Positions 53,566 through 61,447 of a stretch of DNA of 64,000 nucleotides are shown piece by piece. Position 1 is the first letter of the stretch. Each line of letters opens with the position of its first letter. The position numbers and the translations under genes are program-made. Source of the DNA: Pseudomonadota bacterium (GTDB lineage Bacteria; Pseudomonadota; Alphaproteobacteria; Puniceispirillales; Marisalimonadaceae). Below the pieces are notes generated by a model. The model was not told the DNA's origin. It was given only the letters and a program-made list of their open reading frames with translations, and searched no databases. The stretch lies in the NCBI GenBank assembly GCA_027625145.1, contig JAQBXK010000001.1, positions 97,057-161,056 on the forward strand. Direction: 5' to 3'.

Positions 53566-54582
53566 CTAGCTAATGATCTTTACGTAAGACTGATCTACTA
53601 GCATGTCGATGTTAATACTTTTTTTAACTAAACCTTCAGACTTAAACCAATCAAGTTGATCTTTTATCGAAGTAATATTTAAAGATGCTCCATTACTTAA
53701 TCGCATTGTTCCGTTAATAATAGAGGGCGCAGCTTTTTCCCTTGGAAGACTAGTATATACATATTTATGTATTAAATCGACCATCTCATTTACACCAGCA
53801 TCTCCATTTTTTCTATCAATCATAGTGGATGCATAATCATCAATACCTTTACTAAAACTAGCCAAAAAGTTTTTAGTCAGAGAACGTTCATTCTTTGCTT
53901 TATTGGCAGAAGTAAAAACTGTGGTGATTTGATAGTTAGGAAGATAATCAGCTACATTACCAATAATATGTACAGACCCGCTTCGTGATAATGGCTTTGC
54001 AATATGTGGTACAATTGACCAAGCATCAACTTGCCCAGATTTAAGAGCTCCTATAATTGCTCCAACTTTATGCAAAGGTACAAACGATAGTTTGATGTTC
54101 TCTGCTGTAGCCATTTTTGATCCCATATAATGAAATGATGAGCCTGACTGTGTTACAGCGTATTTTTTTCCATTAAGATCTTTTGGACTTCGAACTCCTG
54201 CCTGATAGGCTTTGTCAGAAACAAGAAATTTTTGTCCATCAATTCCAGACTCTTCACTTAAAGCTCCTCCAATGACCTTAACAGCTCCTTTTTCTGCAAG
54301 TGATATCAGCCCTCCAGATATTGCTGTTACCGCATAGTCAATATCTCCTGATGCAATCGCAATTGCCATAGGTTGTGCTGCTTGGAAAAACTCAAACTCG
54401 ACATCAAGTCCTGCTTGTTTAAAATATCCACGTTCTTTGGCTATAAAACTTGCTGAATGAGAAGCAAATCGTAAAGCTCCTACTTTTATTTTTTTCCCGG
54501 ATGCAATTGAAGGCATTGATAAAGTCGATGATGCTAGTGCACTTCCACCTAAAACAATTAATTTTCTACGACTAATTTTCAT
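53566..54582 (-). CDS. ABC solute-binding protein, NMT1/SsuA-like, with Tat-type signal
   Basis: 338 residues. The N-terminus SRRKLIVLGGSAL carries twin arginines ahead of a hydrophobic stretch, so export through Tat is likely. The mature protein follows the NMT1/THI5-like and SsuA/TauA fold (GALRFASHSASFIAKERGYF, then FFQAAQPMAIAIASGDIDYA). Ligands of the group include sulfonates, taurine, nitrate and pyrimidines; none can be picked. The operon lies between two matching palindromic repeats and has more GC than its surroundings. Confidence 0.88.
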   Translation of the reverse strand: MKISRRKLIVLGGSALASSTLSMPSIASGKKIKVGALRFASHSASFIAKERGYFKQAGLDVEFEFFQAAQPMAIAIASGDIDYAVTAISGGLISLAEKGAVKVIGGALSEESGIDGQKFLVSDKAYQAGVRSPKDLNGKKYAVTQSGSSFHYMGSKMATAENIKLSFVPLHKVGAIIGALKSGQVDAWSIVPHIAKPLSRSGSVHIIGNVADYLPNYQITTVFTSANKAKNERSLTKNFLASFSKGIDDYASTMIDRKNGDAGVNEMVDLIHKYVYTSLPREKAAPSIINGTMRLSNGASLNITSIKDQLDWFKSEGLVKKSINIDMLVDQSYVKIIS

Positions 54583-54840
54583 AAAACTTCTCCTCCAACT
54601 CGTATTATTATAAGATAAATCATAATTTACTCATAAAATGGGTCATAATGTCAATGAGAAATGCTTATTTAGATATTCTACAAAGTATGGTCTATTATTT
54701 AGGTTTAGGAACTTATCCAATATTTTTACTGAACTTTTATGATTGGCTCATTAGTAGGAGCAAAGACTAAGTTAATAATTTGTGGATTAATAGCCTTATT
54801 ATCATGAGGGGTTACTGCACCATTTCATAATTATCAATGT

Positions 54841-54880
54841 TCATTGGTCAGGGGTGCTCTGCCCATTGACCTTAGTCCAT
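54841..54880. repeat. Intergenic palindromic element, copy 2
   Basis: GGTCA and TGACC flank a GC-rich centre with GGGG/CCC pairing, ending in CCATTGACCTTAGTCCAT (54863-54880), identical over 18 bases and in the same orientation to 51844-51861. Beyond the shared core it continues with GGATCATGGATTGG, which resembles the end of the repeat at 56201-56317. Confidence 0.7.
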
Positions 54881-54972
54881 GGATCATGGATTGGGGTTCA
54901 AGGATGGATTGGTAGAATTGATTAAATGTTATTTTGTTTACCTTCAGAAAAAAAATCGTATTAAATTTAGTA

Positions 54973-55148
54973 ATGGAAAAAAATAAAGAACAAAGACAAA
55001 TAAAATTACTTAAGATACTTGCTAAAGTTGCAAGAAGCATCCTGCTTATAGAGCTATTAGGAAAGCTACTGAACGATGTGAAGAGTGTGTAGTTGTTTGG
55101 CAAGTAAGAGTTGAGCTTAATGAAATGGAAACAAAAGGAAATATTTAA
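54973..55148 (+). pseudogene. Small conserved gene, copy A, with one-base deletion
   Basis: From ATG 54973 the frame encodes ME-NKEQRQIKLLKILAK and then, after a shift near 55026-55030, KKHPAYRAIRKATERC and EECVVVWQVRVELNEME. Restoring one G in AAAGTTGC joins the two parts into a 58-residue protein. A second, differently broken copy of the same gene is at 61448-61608. The shared HPAYRAIR core marks a small family of unknown function; both copies here are decayed or mis-sequenced. Confidence 0.65.
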
Positions 55149-55260
55149 AACTAATAAAAGATAACTTTTACCACCCATAGTTCGATAAAGGTGGAGGCTG
55201 ATCTGTTGTTTTTGGTTTTTTAATAATTTTGTCTTGAATTAATCTTTTTATTTACAAATT
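55149..55260. repeat. Direct repeat left of the PhyH gene
   Basis: About 112 bases that match 56201-56317 imperfectly: both begin AA(C/A)TAATAAAAGA(T/C)AACTTT, carry CCCATA with an inverted repeat in the middle, and end AATTAA(T/C)CTTTTTATTTACAAATT in pieces of high identity. The pair brackets the PhyH gene at 55377-56198 on both sides. Confidence 0.65.
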
Positions 55261-55376
55261 CATTAAATTAAATGAAGATTTATTAGAACAAATAATGCCA
55301 TATTCAATAAATCCATTAAAGTATTAATGATTTATATTGAATTATTTATGTTATTAACTTTTTAGGAAAGACTTTC

Positions 55377-56198
55377 ATGAAAAAACAATACGAAGAAGAT
55401 GGCTTTATATTTCCAGTTGATGTTATGACGACTGAAAATATTAAAGCTGTTCGTGAAGATTTTGAATTAGCCGAAACAGAACTTTCTGACGACCCTAAAC
55501 GTCTAGGCCTTCTTCGATCTTATCCAGCACATTTATTGCCATCTTTTGATAAACTTATTCGAAATAAAAACTTGATTGCAAATGTAACAAAAATTCTTGG
55601 ATCAGATTTAATGGTTTGGAGCTCAGGCATGTTTATAAAAGAAGCAAATTCTGATAAGATAGTAACTTGGCATCAAGATCTGACTTATTGGGGTTTAGAT
55701 GACGCCGAAGAAGTTACATGTTGGGTTGCGCTATCAAATACAAATATATCAAGCGGATGTATGAAGTTCGTACCAGGTAGCCACAAGAAACAAATTGTTC
55801 CCCACAAAGATACTTTTGATGATAATAATTTACTTTCGCGAGGTCAGGAAATTGCTATTGATGTGAACGATTCTGATGCAGTATCTGTTGAATTGAAGCC
55901 AGGACAAGCTTCTATGCATCATGGGCATCTTTTTCATGCGTCAGGACCAAATAGAACTGATGATAGGAGAATTGGATGTGCAATACGTTATATTAAGCCA
56001 TCTATGAGACAATTAACAGGTGATCGTTCGCTTGTTACACTTGTCAATGGGACCGATAATTATGATCATTTCTACATTGTTGATAAACCGAATAGGCGTT
56101 TAAACAACAAAGATTTTGAAGTTTGTTATCAGGATGCCCAAATTAAGCGACGCGTTCTTTATGAAGGTGTAGATGCTAACAATGGAAAGCGTTATTAG
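55377..56198 (+). CDS. PhyH-family Fe(II)/2-oxoglutarate dioxygenase
   Basis: 273 residues. Iron ligands: His99 and Asp101 (TWHQD) and His187 (LFHAS); PNRTDDRR supplies the 2-oxoglutarate Arg (193 or 198). AGGAAAG lies six bases ahead of the ATG. GC content is higher than in the flanking AT-rich DNA, and near-copies of a 112-117-base repeat lie directly on both sides, so the gene may have arrived as a single-gene cassette. It is not a close copy of the tandem pair at 16-18 kb. Substrate unknown. Confidence 0.9.
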   Translation: MKKQYEEDGFIFPVDVMTTENIKAVREDFELAETELSDDPKRLGLLRSYPAHLLPSFDKLIRNKNLIANVTKILGSDLMVWSSGMFIKEANSDKIVTWHQDLTYWGLDDAEEVTCWVALSNTNISSGCMKFVPGSHKKQIVPHKDTFDDNNLLSRGQEIAIDVNDSDAVSVELKPGQASMHHGHLFHASGPNRTDDRRIGCAIRYIKPSMRQLTGDRSLVTLVNGTDNYDHFYIVDKPNRRLNNKDFEVCYQDAQIKRRVLYEGVDANNGKRY

Positions 56199-56200
56199 TT

Positions 56201-56317
56201 AAATTAATAAAAGACAACTTTCCAATACCCATACTACCGTCATAGATGGGCATTGGTCCGTGGTTCTTGGTTGTATTAAATAGCCTTGCCATTAATTAAC
56301 CTTTTTATTTACAAATT
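56201..56317. repeat. Direct repeat right of the PhyH gene
   Basis: 117 bases starting three bases after the PhyH stop; imperfect copy of 55149-55260. Its middle is an inverted repeat, CCAATACCCAT opposite ATGGGCATTGG with one mismatch and a 13-base loop, which could also serve as the PhyH terminator. The segment GTCCGTGGTTCTTGG resembles the tail of the palindromic element at 54841-54880. Confidence 0.65.
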
Positions 56318-56484
56318 TAGAACTAAATTTTCCATATTTATTTATAATAAAAGTTTAATCAAAATAATTGTAAGATAAAGTTCATTATTGAATATCTTTT
56401 ATGTCTAAGGATTAATTAAAAATATTTCCTTTTTTTTTTATATATATGCTTCAATATCTTATAAAAATTGGGAGGATTGTGATA

Positions 56485-56718
56485 ATGTTTGGTTTTGTTT
56501 TTGGAAAAGATCGTAAATTATCATTAATTAGAGAATTACTTGAGCAAAGAATGAGAAGAAGTGGATACAATGATCTTGAATATAGGCTTGAAGTTAAAAG
56601 AGCTTTGCGTGATGCAGGTATTGTTTTATGTCCAATGTTTTTAGTTCTTTTGATAGTAATTTTCTTTCCTGAAATTATATTAGCGTTGCCAAAACTGTTG
56701 ATTGCAAAGTTTATATAA
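56485..56718 (+). CDS. Small protein with C-terminal membrane helix, unknown function
   Basis: 77 residues from the ATG at 56485; GGGAGG 9 bases ahead fixes this start rather than an ATG 13 codons upstream. The first 45 residues are charged and probably helical (RELLEQRMRRSGYNDLEYRL); the end is one hydrophobic helix (GIVLCPMFLVLLIVIFFPEI) with Pro residues. No family is recognised. It precedes the TfdA-like gene by 61 bases in the same direction. Confidence 0.6.
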   Translation: MFGFVFGKDRKLSLIRELLEQRMRRSGYNDLEYRLEVKRALRDAGIVLCPMFLVLLIVIFFPEIILALPKLLIAKFI

Positions 56719-56779
56719 TGAAAGATAATGAATAAAATTTAAAAATTATAATTATTTAGTAACTAAGGAGTTTTTTATA

Positions 56780-57670
56780 ATGAATTTTAAGGTATTAAAA
56801 TCAAAAATTGGTTTCGCTGCAGAGGTTTTTGGAATAGATGCAAGGCAAAATGTTTCTCAAGAACACAAAATAGAGTTAACTAGGTTAATTAATGAATATG
56901 CTGTAATTATATTTAAAAACCAAAAGATTAATGATGATCAACAAATAAAATTTTCAGAAAATTTTGGAACAATAGAGCCTGCTGGAACAAATACAGAACT
57001 TACAAAAATGAAAGATAGACGCCTATCATTAAAAATGAATGATGTGTCAAACCTAGATAAAAATAATAAACCTTTGGCAAAATCTAATCAGAATAGAATT
57101 TTTGGTTTAGGTAATAGGCTATGGCATACTGATGCTTCTTTTAAAAAAAAACCTGTGACTTTTTCAATCTTATCTGGAAGAAAAGTTTCTGCTAAGGGAG
57201 GAGAAACAGAGTTTTGTGATATGCGTTGTGGTTATAAGGCGCTTTCTAAGGAGATGAAAAATAAAGTAGAAAATTTAATTGGTGAACACTCACTTCAATA
57301 TTCTAGAGGCAAATTAGGATTTGTTATGAAAGATGTTCTTTCTAAAAAGGAATTAGAAAAGTTTAAACCAGTACTACAACCACTAGTTAGAAAAAACTCT
57401 ATAACAAATAGAAAATCACTTTATCTTTCTGCTCACTTAGGTTTAATAAAAGGCTGGGAGCTTGCTGATTCAATATTATTTATTAATGACTTAATCGAAA
57501 TATGTGCTTGTTCAGATTACATATATTCACATAAATGGGAAGAAAACGATCTTGTTATATGGGATAACACGCAAGTTATGCATAGAGGTAGATATTTTAA
57601 TGATCAAAAAGAAGTTAGAGATGTTCGAAGAACGACCATAGCGGGAACTGAAATGTTAATAGATCAATAA
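56780..57670 (+). CDS. TfdA-like Fe(II)/2-oxoglutarate dioxygenase (paralogue of the gene at 23096)
   Basis: 296 residues, same length as its paralogue and alignable end to end at roughly half identity by eye. Iron ligands: His116 and Asp118 (LWHTDASFK) and His268 (VMHRG); RDVRR follows. In the WDN-x segment before the last His it has Thr where the paralogue and most family members have Arg (WDNT versus WDNR), which could change substrate or oxoglutarate handling. AAGGAG precedes the ATG. The substrate is probably a carboxylate ether or similar. Confidence 0.9.
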   Translation: MNFKVLKSKIGFAAEVFGIDARQNVSQEHKIELTRLINEYAVIIFKNQKINDDQQIKFSENFGTIEPAGTNTELTKMKDRRLSLKMNDVSNLDKNNKPLAKSNQNRIFGLGNRLWHTDASFKKKPVTFSILSGRKVSAKGGETEFCDMRCGYKALSKEMKNKVENLIGEHSLQYSRGKLGFVMKDVLSKKELEKFKPVLQPLVRKNSITNRKSLYLSAHLGLIKGWELADSILFINDLIEICACSDYIYSHKWEENDLVIWDNTQVMHRGRYFNDQKEVRDVRRTTIAGTEMLIDQ

Positions 57671-58030
57671 TATTTTTTATATCTTTAATTTTAGAAAAGT
57701 AAGTTAGAAAGATAATGATTAAATTTATCAAACCTAAGATTCTAATATTCTTTATCCACATTAGTAATACATAGATTTATAGGAGTCCCAGTTTGCAAAG
57801 TGGGATGTACCCGGGGGTAGGGGTACTGATACCAGTATTTCAGAAGTAGGTTTAAGAATAATTTAAATGTGGGTAGTGTTGTGGGTAAATATTTATGCTT
57901 TTACTTAATCTATTGTTTTTATTTATTATTGTTTATTCAATATAATATAATGAAAAAATCATTTATTTAATTGTTAATTAATATTTTTGAATCTATCTTT
58001 TTATATGTTTTAAAACTTAAAGTGTTCAAA
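57671..58030. other. 360-bp gap with a GC-rich palindromic block
   Basis: AT-rich and without a credible gene apart from the nested hairpins at 57786-57837. A TTG at 57971 could extend the TIM-barrel gene by 20 codons, but the ATG at 58031 is the better start. Confidence 0.5.
57786..57837. repeat. GC-rich block of nested palindromes
   Basis: In order: TCCCAGTTTGCAAAGTGGGA (57786-57805), a 20-base near-perfect palindrome; GTACCC (57807-57812) opposite GGGTAC (57821-57826); and TACTG opposite CAGTA (57824-57837). The block stands out in AT-rich surroundings. It may be a mobile-element end, a structured RNA or a terminator region; none can be confirmed. Confidence 0.5.
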
Positions 58031-58855
58031 ATGAAATTATCTCTATCTTGTAGAATTGCTGAATTATCTAACAACAAAGAGAAGTCATTTTTATCAATTC
58101 AAAAATTAATTAAAATGGCTTTTGTTAATGGTTTTACAGGTATATCTTTAAGACCTTCAGTTGTTTCAACAAATACTCCAAAACAAAGTGTTTTAAAACT
58201 TAAAGATGTTTTTAATTTAAATAAGATGTCTGTTTCAATGATAACAAGTAATATTAATTTAGCTAAAAATGATAAATATGCTGCCCATAATTTAAGAAAT
58301 ATAACACCATGTTTAGATTTAGCAGAGCAACTGGAAACCTCTCTAGTCCGCATAATGATAAAACATCATGACGATATTAAGTTTGCAAAAAAAGCTTTGG
58401 ATGAAGCTCTAGAAAGAGGTATTATTTTAACGCAACAAACACACTGGGGTACTCTAGCTGAAACAATTGAAGAAACTCTTACCTTAGTTAAGATAATTAA
58501 ACGTAAAAACTTTGGGATAACTTATGAGCCAGCAAACTTGTTAGCTTGTGGAAGTGATCATAGCCTTAGGGGTTTAGAAAAATTATTACCTTATGTTGTT
58601 AACTTTTATTTTCAAAACATCCATATTGATAAAAATGGTTCTCATGAATTTAAAACATTAGGTAATGGAAATATTAAGGTAAAATATCTACCACTAAATG
58701 ACAAAAAAGGTATTGATATTTATCCGTTAATTAATTTTTTATATAAAAAAAAATATGATAAATGGTTTACTATACATCAACCATTAAGAGAAGGTCAGAA
58801 AGTAGAAGAAGCTATAGAAGAGGCTTCAAATTTATTTTTAGCTAATAAAAATTAA
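58031..58855 (+). CDS. TIM-barrel protein, xylose-isomerase-like (sugar phosphate isomerase/epimerase type)
   Basis: 274 residues from the ATG at 58031. Barrel strands end in the metal- and substrate-binding residues usual for this fold: LSLSCRIAEL, GFTGISLRPS, QTHWGTLAET, GITYEPANLLACG and FQNIHIDKNG. This puts it among AP-endonuclease-2/xylose-isomerase-like proteins that isomerise or epimerise sugars and inositols. Convergent with the SDR gene, overlapping by four bases. It is not closely similar to the TIM-barrel gene at 15169. Confidence 0.65.
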   Translation: MKLSLSCRIAELSNNKEKSFLSIQKLIKMAFVNGFTGISLRPSVVSTNTPKQSVLKLKDVFNLNKMSVSMITSNINLAKNDKYAAHNLRNITPCLDLAEQLETSLVRIMIKHHDDIKFAKKALDEALERGIILTQQTHWGTLAETIEETLTLVKIIKRKNFGITYEPANLLACGSDHSLRGLEKLLPYVVNFYFQNIHIDKNGSHEFKTLGNGNIKVKYLPLNDKKGIDIYPLINFLYKKKYDKWFTIHQPLREGQKVEEAIEEASNLFLANKN

Positions 58856-59634
58856 TAATTAAAACCATGCCCACCATTTACGTTTATAGTTTCCCCTGTG
58901 ATATAACTACCTGAAACACATAAAAAGAAGATCGTTTCAGCTATTTCCTCTGGTTTAGCTATTCTATTTAGTAAAGTTTGCTTTGCCATTCTTTTTTTAT
59001 GTTCTTCAGATCTTTGATTAGTCATTGCAGATTCGGTAAAGCCAGGTGATACTGCATTTACTCTAACATTTGGCGCAAATGATTTCGCTAGGGAGACTGT
59101 AAGAGTTTTAAGTGCTCCTTTGCTAACTGCATAGGGTATACTAGTTCCTCTTTTACCATTTGAAGATATAGAAGTTACATTAACAATTGTGCCTTTATTC
59201 TTAATTAACTCTTTTGAAGCTATCCTTGAACAATAGAAAGCAGACATAAGATTTACATTCATTATTTTTTGCCAAAAATTATCATTTAATTGATCTAAAT
59301 CGTCAAATGCAATTGGATCTTTGACTAAACCTATACCAACATTATTAATTAAAAAATTTAAACCTTTGAATTTTTCTATAGTTTCAAAAACAATTCTTTT
59401 AGCAATTATTTCTTGACTTACATCACCTGGAACTTCGATTATGTTTATGTATTTTTCTTTTAATTCTTTTACTCTATTTTTTGATTCTGTGTCCTCAGGA
59501 AGATAGTTAATAGCAATATTTGCATTCATTTTTGCAAATAGCTTAGCAGTTGCATAGCCTATGCCAGACCCGCCTCCAGTAATCAATATGGTATGCCCTT
59601 TGAGAGATGCTTTTATTTTATCTATGCCATGCAT
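58852..59634 (-). CDS. Short-chain dehydrogenase/reductase (classical SDR)
   Basis: 260 residues. TGGGSGIG near residue 18, NNVG, a catalytic Ser in SISSNG and Tyr-Lys in YAVSKG, and the end NVNGGHG are all present, so unlike the SDR at 27722 it should be active. Probably oxidises a polyol or sugar alcohol; the TIM-barrel isomerase gene that meets it 3' to 3' would suit that, although on the other strand. Confidence 0.88.
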   Translation of the reverse strand: MHGIDKIKASLKGHTILITGGGSGIGYATAKLFAKMNANIAINYLPEDTESKNRVKELKEKYINIIEVPGDVSQEIIAKRIVFETIEKFKGLNFLINNVGIGLVKDPIAFDDLDQLNDNFWQKIMNVNLMSAFYCSRIASKELIKNKGTIVNVTSISSNGKRGTSIPYAVSKGALKTLTVSLAKSFAPNVRVNAVSPGFTESAMTNQRSEEHKKRMAKQTLLNRIAKPEEIAETIFFLCVSGSYITGETINVNGGHGFNY

Positions 59635-59935
59635 TTTTAAAACTTTATATGTTTTTAAAATAATAGCTCTAAGTTAATTCATTTTTAAAAAATGATTAAT
59701 AATATCAACATTTAAGAATTTACTAATTAGATCAAATAATTTAATTTTATAAAATTTAAATAACAAAAATTAATAACAACCGTATTTTATTAAATCATAT
59801 GATGAATCAAAAGGAAATGTTTAAAGATTTGATTAATTTTAACTTTTCAGAAATTGTCTTTTCGGTATCTTTTATTAGTTTTAAATATTTACTTTTGTTT
59901 TTATTTTAGAGTTTTATATACTTATATGAGTTAAA
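59635..59935. other. 301-bp AT-rich gap
   Basis: No supported gene. A 37-codon reading frame on the plus strand rich in Phe and Leu begins near 59800 but has no family resemblance and is not annotated. Start of a stretch with several decayed genes. Confidence 0.35.
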
Positions 59936-60225
59936 TTAAATACCTTCTATAATTCTAAAATCTCTATCCGCACCATCTTTTAGTTCATTCAATGCGTCCT
60001 GATATTCTTGTGAATTATAAAATTTAATAGCAACTTCAAAACTCAAAAATTCAACCAAAACAACCCTTTCATCTAAGTCATTTTCATATGCAAATATATT
60101 ATCATTGCTCGTTAAATTTTCCCTCCAACAGCTAAAATTGCTGGGCTAGCTATTTTTAAATATTTGTCCCTTTTCTTAATATTAGCTTTACTTCTGTGTG
60201 CAACAACAAAGTAACCTTTAGCCAT
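59936..60225 (-). pseudogene. DUF1330-family gene with frameshift
   Basis: From ATG 60225 the frame reads AKGYFVVAHRSK through SPAILAVGGK, then hits TAA; the rest of the protein, IFAYENDLDERVVLVEF and VAIKFYNSQEYQDALNELK to DFRIIEG, continues in a different frame to 59936. The total length, 290 bases, is one short of a multiple of three, consistent with a single deletion near the A run at about 60118-60122. The family is a small dimeric alpha/beta-barrel protein of unknown role. Confidence 0.7.
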
Positions 60226-60322
60226 AAAAAAACTCCCGTAATATATTTACCTGAAATATTTAAAATAATTATTAAAATATATAATTATATACTACTTTTT
60301 ACATATCTAAATTTATTGAAAC

Positions 60323-60439
60323 CTACTCTTTCCATTCCAAATTGAACTTTGAGTTCAATAGGTTTAGAATATTCGTTGGATTATTTTTAGTATCATTTTC
60401 AATTTTAAAATGAGCAATCATTTCTCCAAATAATCCCAT
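60323..60439 (-). CDS. Possible 38-residue small protein
   Basis: An ATG at 60439 preceded by GGAG at a suitable distance opens 38 codons to TAG at 60323. The peptide (start MGLFGEMIAHF, end NLEWKE) is polar with no membrane segment. The ribosome binding site is the main reason to list it; no family is recognised, and it could be the start of a decayed gene. Confidence 0.3.
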   Translation of the reverse strand: MGLFGEMIAHFKIENDTKNNPTNILNLLNSKFNLEWKE

Positions 60440-60537
60440 TTAAATTCTCCAATTTTGAATTTATCTAAAAGTAAATCATAAAAAAAAAACAAAAGGAATA
60501 ACTTATAAGACGCTTTTGCTGTCAACCTATCAGCTAT

Positions 60538-61431
60538 TTAATTAAATAAATTTCTACAAAATAATCCTATGCTTTTTATAGCCTCTTCTGCCTCTTTTAA
60601 AATATGTGCGCTTCCATGCCATCCATGAAACATATCTTCCCAAACTTCAATTTGCACATCTACTTTTGCTTCTTTTGCTCTTTCTACAAATCGTTTACTG
60701 TCATCCAACATCGTTTCAGCAGAACCAACTTGAACTAGCATAGGTGGTAAACCTGATAAATCACCATAAAGTGGAGATGCCAAAGGTGAGATGTTCGGGG
60801 TCTTAGAAAGGTATAGGTTAGCCATTCTATCAAGATATTGTTTACTAATAACAGGATCAATATTTGCATTCGTAATCATTGTTTTACCTGATTGAGAAAG
60901 GTCTGTCCAAGGGCTTATGGCAACAGCACCTTTTGGCTGGAAACCATTATTTTCTTTAATTTTCAAGAGTAATGCTAAACATAATCCACCACCAGCAGAT
61001 TGACCGCTAACAATAATATTTTTAGGATTTATTCCTTCTTTTAAAAGCCAATTATAAGCTGTATAAGTGTCATCAACAGCCGCTGGGAAAGGATGTTCTG
61101 GAGCTAATCTATATTCTATTGATAAACATCTTACTTTAGCTTCAGCAGATATCCTTGCAACGGTTGCACGAGTTGCAGCAATTGAGCCTCTATAGTACCC
61201 ACCACCATGAATAAACATGAATATTTTGTCAGTGTCAACATCTCCACATGTAATCCATTCTGCGTAAACATTTCCAGCTAGTATTCTTTTGAATTTAGTA
61301 TTGTCAGGTAAAGGAATTAAAGCACCAGCAGTTCCAGTTTCTTTACGTAACTGATCAATAGTTTTGTTTTCTGTATATGGATTATTTCGTTTTGCAGCGA
61401 TAATATTTTTAAGAATTAAGTTGTCAGTCAT
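60538..61431 (-). CDS. Alpha/beta-hydrolase of the hormone-sensitive-lipase group
   Basis: 297 residues. HGGGYYRGS (75-83) forms the oxyanion hole, GQSAGGG (143-149) holds the nucleophile Ser145, and EVWEDMFHGW near the C-terminus supplies the acid and His. EYRLAPEHPFPAAVDD is the typical family stretch. Members are carboxylesterases acting on short-chain or aryl esters. It is intact although genes on both sides are broken, and the decayed small gene copy B ends 16 bases ahead of it. Confidence 0.9.
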   Translation of the reverse strand: MTDNLILKNIIAAKRNNPYTENKTIDQLRKETGTAGALIPLPDNTKFKRILAGNVYAEWITCGDVDTDKIFMFIHGGGYYRGSIAATRATVARISAEAKVRCLSIEYRLAPEHPFPAAVDDTYTAYNWLLKEGINPKNIIVSGQSAGGGLCLALLLKIKENNGFQPKGAVAISPWTDLSQSGKTMITNANIDPVISKQYLDRMANLYLSKTPNISPLASPLYGDLSGLPPMLVQVGSAETMLDDSKRFVERAKEAKVDVQIEVWEDMFHGWHGSAHILKEAEEAIKSIGLFCRNLFN

Positions 61432-61447
61432 TTTTTATAATTACTCC

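Larger units (their letters stand above)
54583..55376. other. 794-bp gap with palindromic repeats and a broken small gene
   Basis: Contains, left to right: AT-rich DNA with no gene (54583-54840), palindromic element copy 2 (54841-54880), a frameshifted 58-codon gene (54973-55148), and a 112-bp repeat unit (55149-55260) just ahead of a PhyH gene. An apparent minus-strand reading frame across this stretch overlaps all of them and is not credible as a protein. Confidence 0.6.

Noticed and set aside
53526..53575. CATTAGC/GCTAATG inverted repeat between receptor and ATPase of the TauABC/SsuABC-like operon
   Set aside because: Only 7-bp arms 36 bases apart, one arm inside the receptor gene; considered chance, unlike the tight hairpins in the Dpp-type operons.
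54834..55178. 114-codon minus-strand frame
   Set aside because: Spans a palindromic repeat and the opposite strand of the broken small gene; the plus-strand reading has family support.
51815..57837. CRISPR array in the repeat-rich region
   Set aside because: Repeats are few, unevenly spaced by whole genes, and no cas gene is present.
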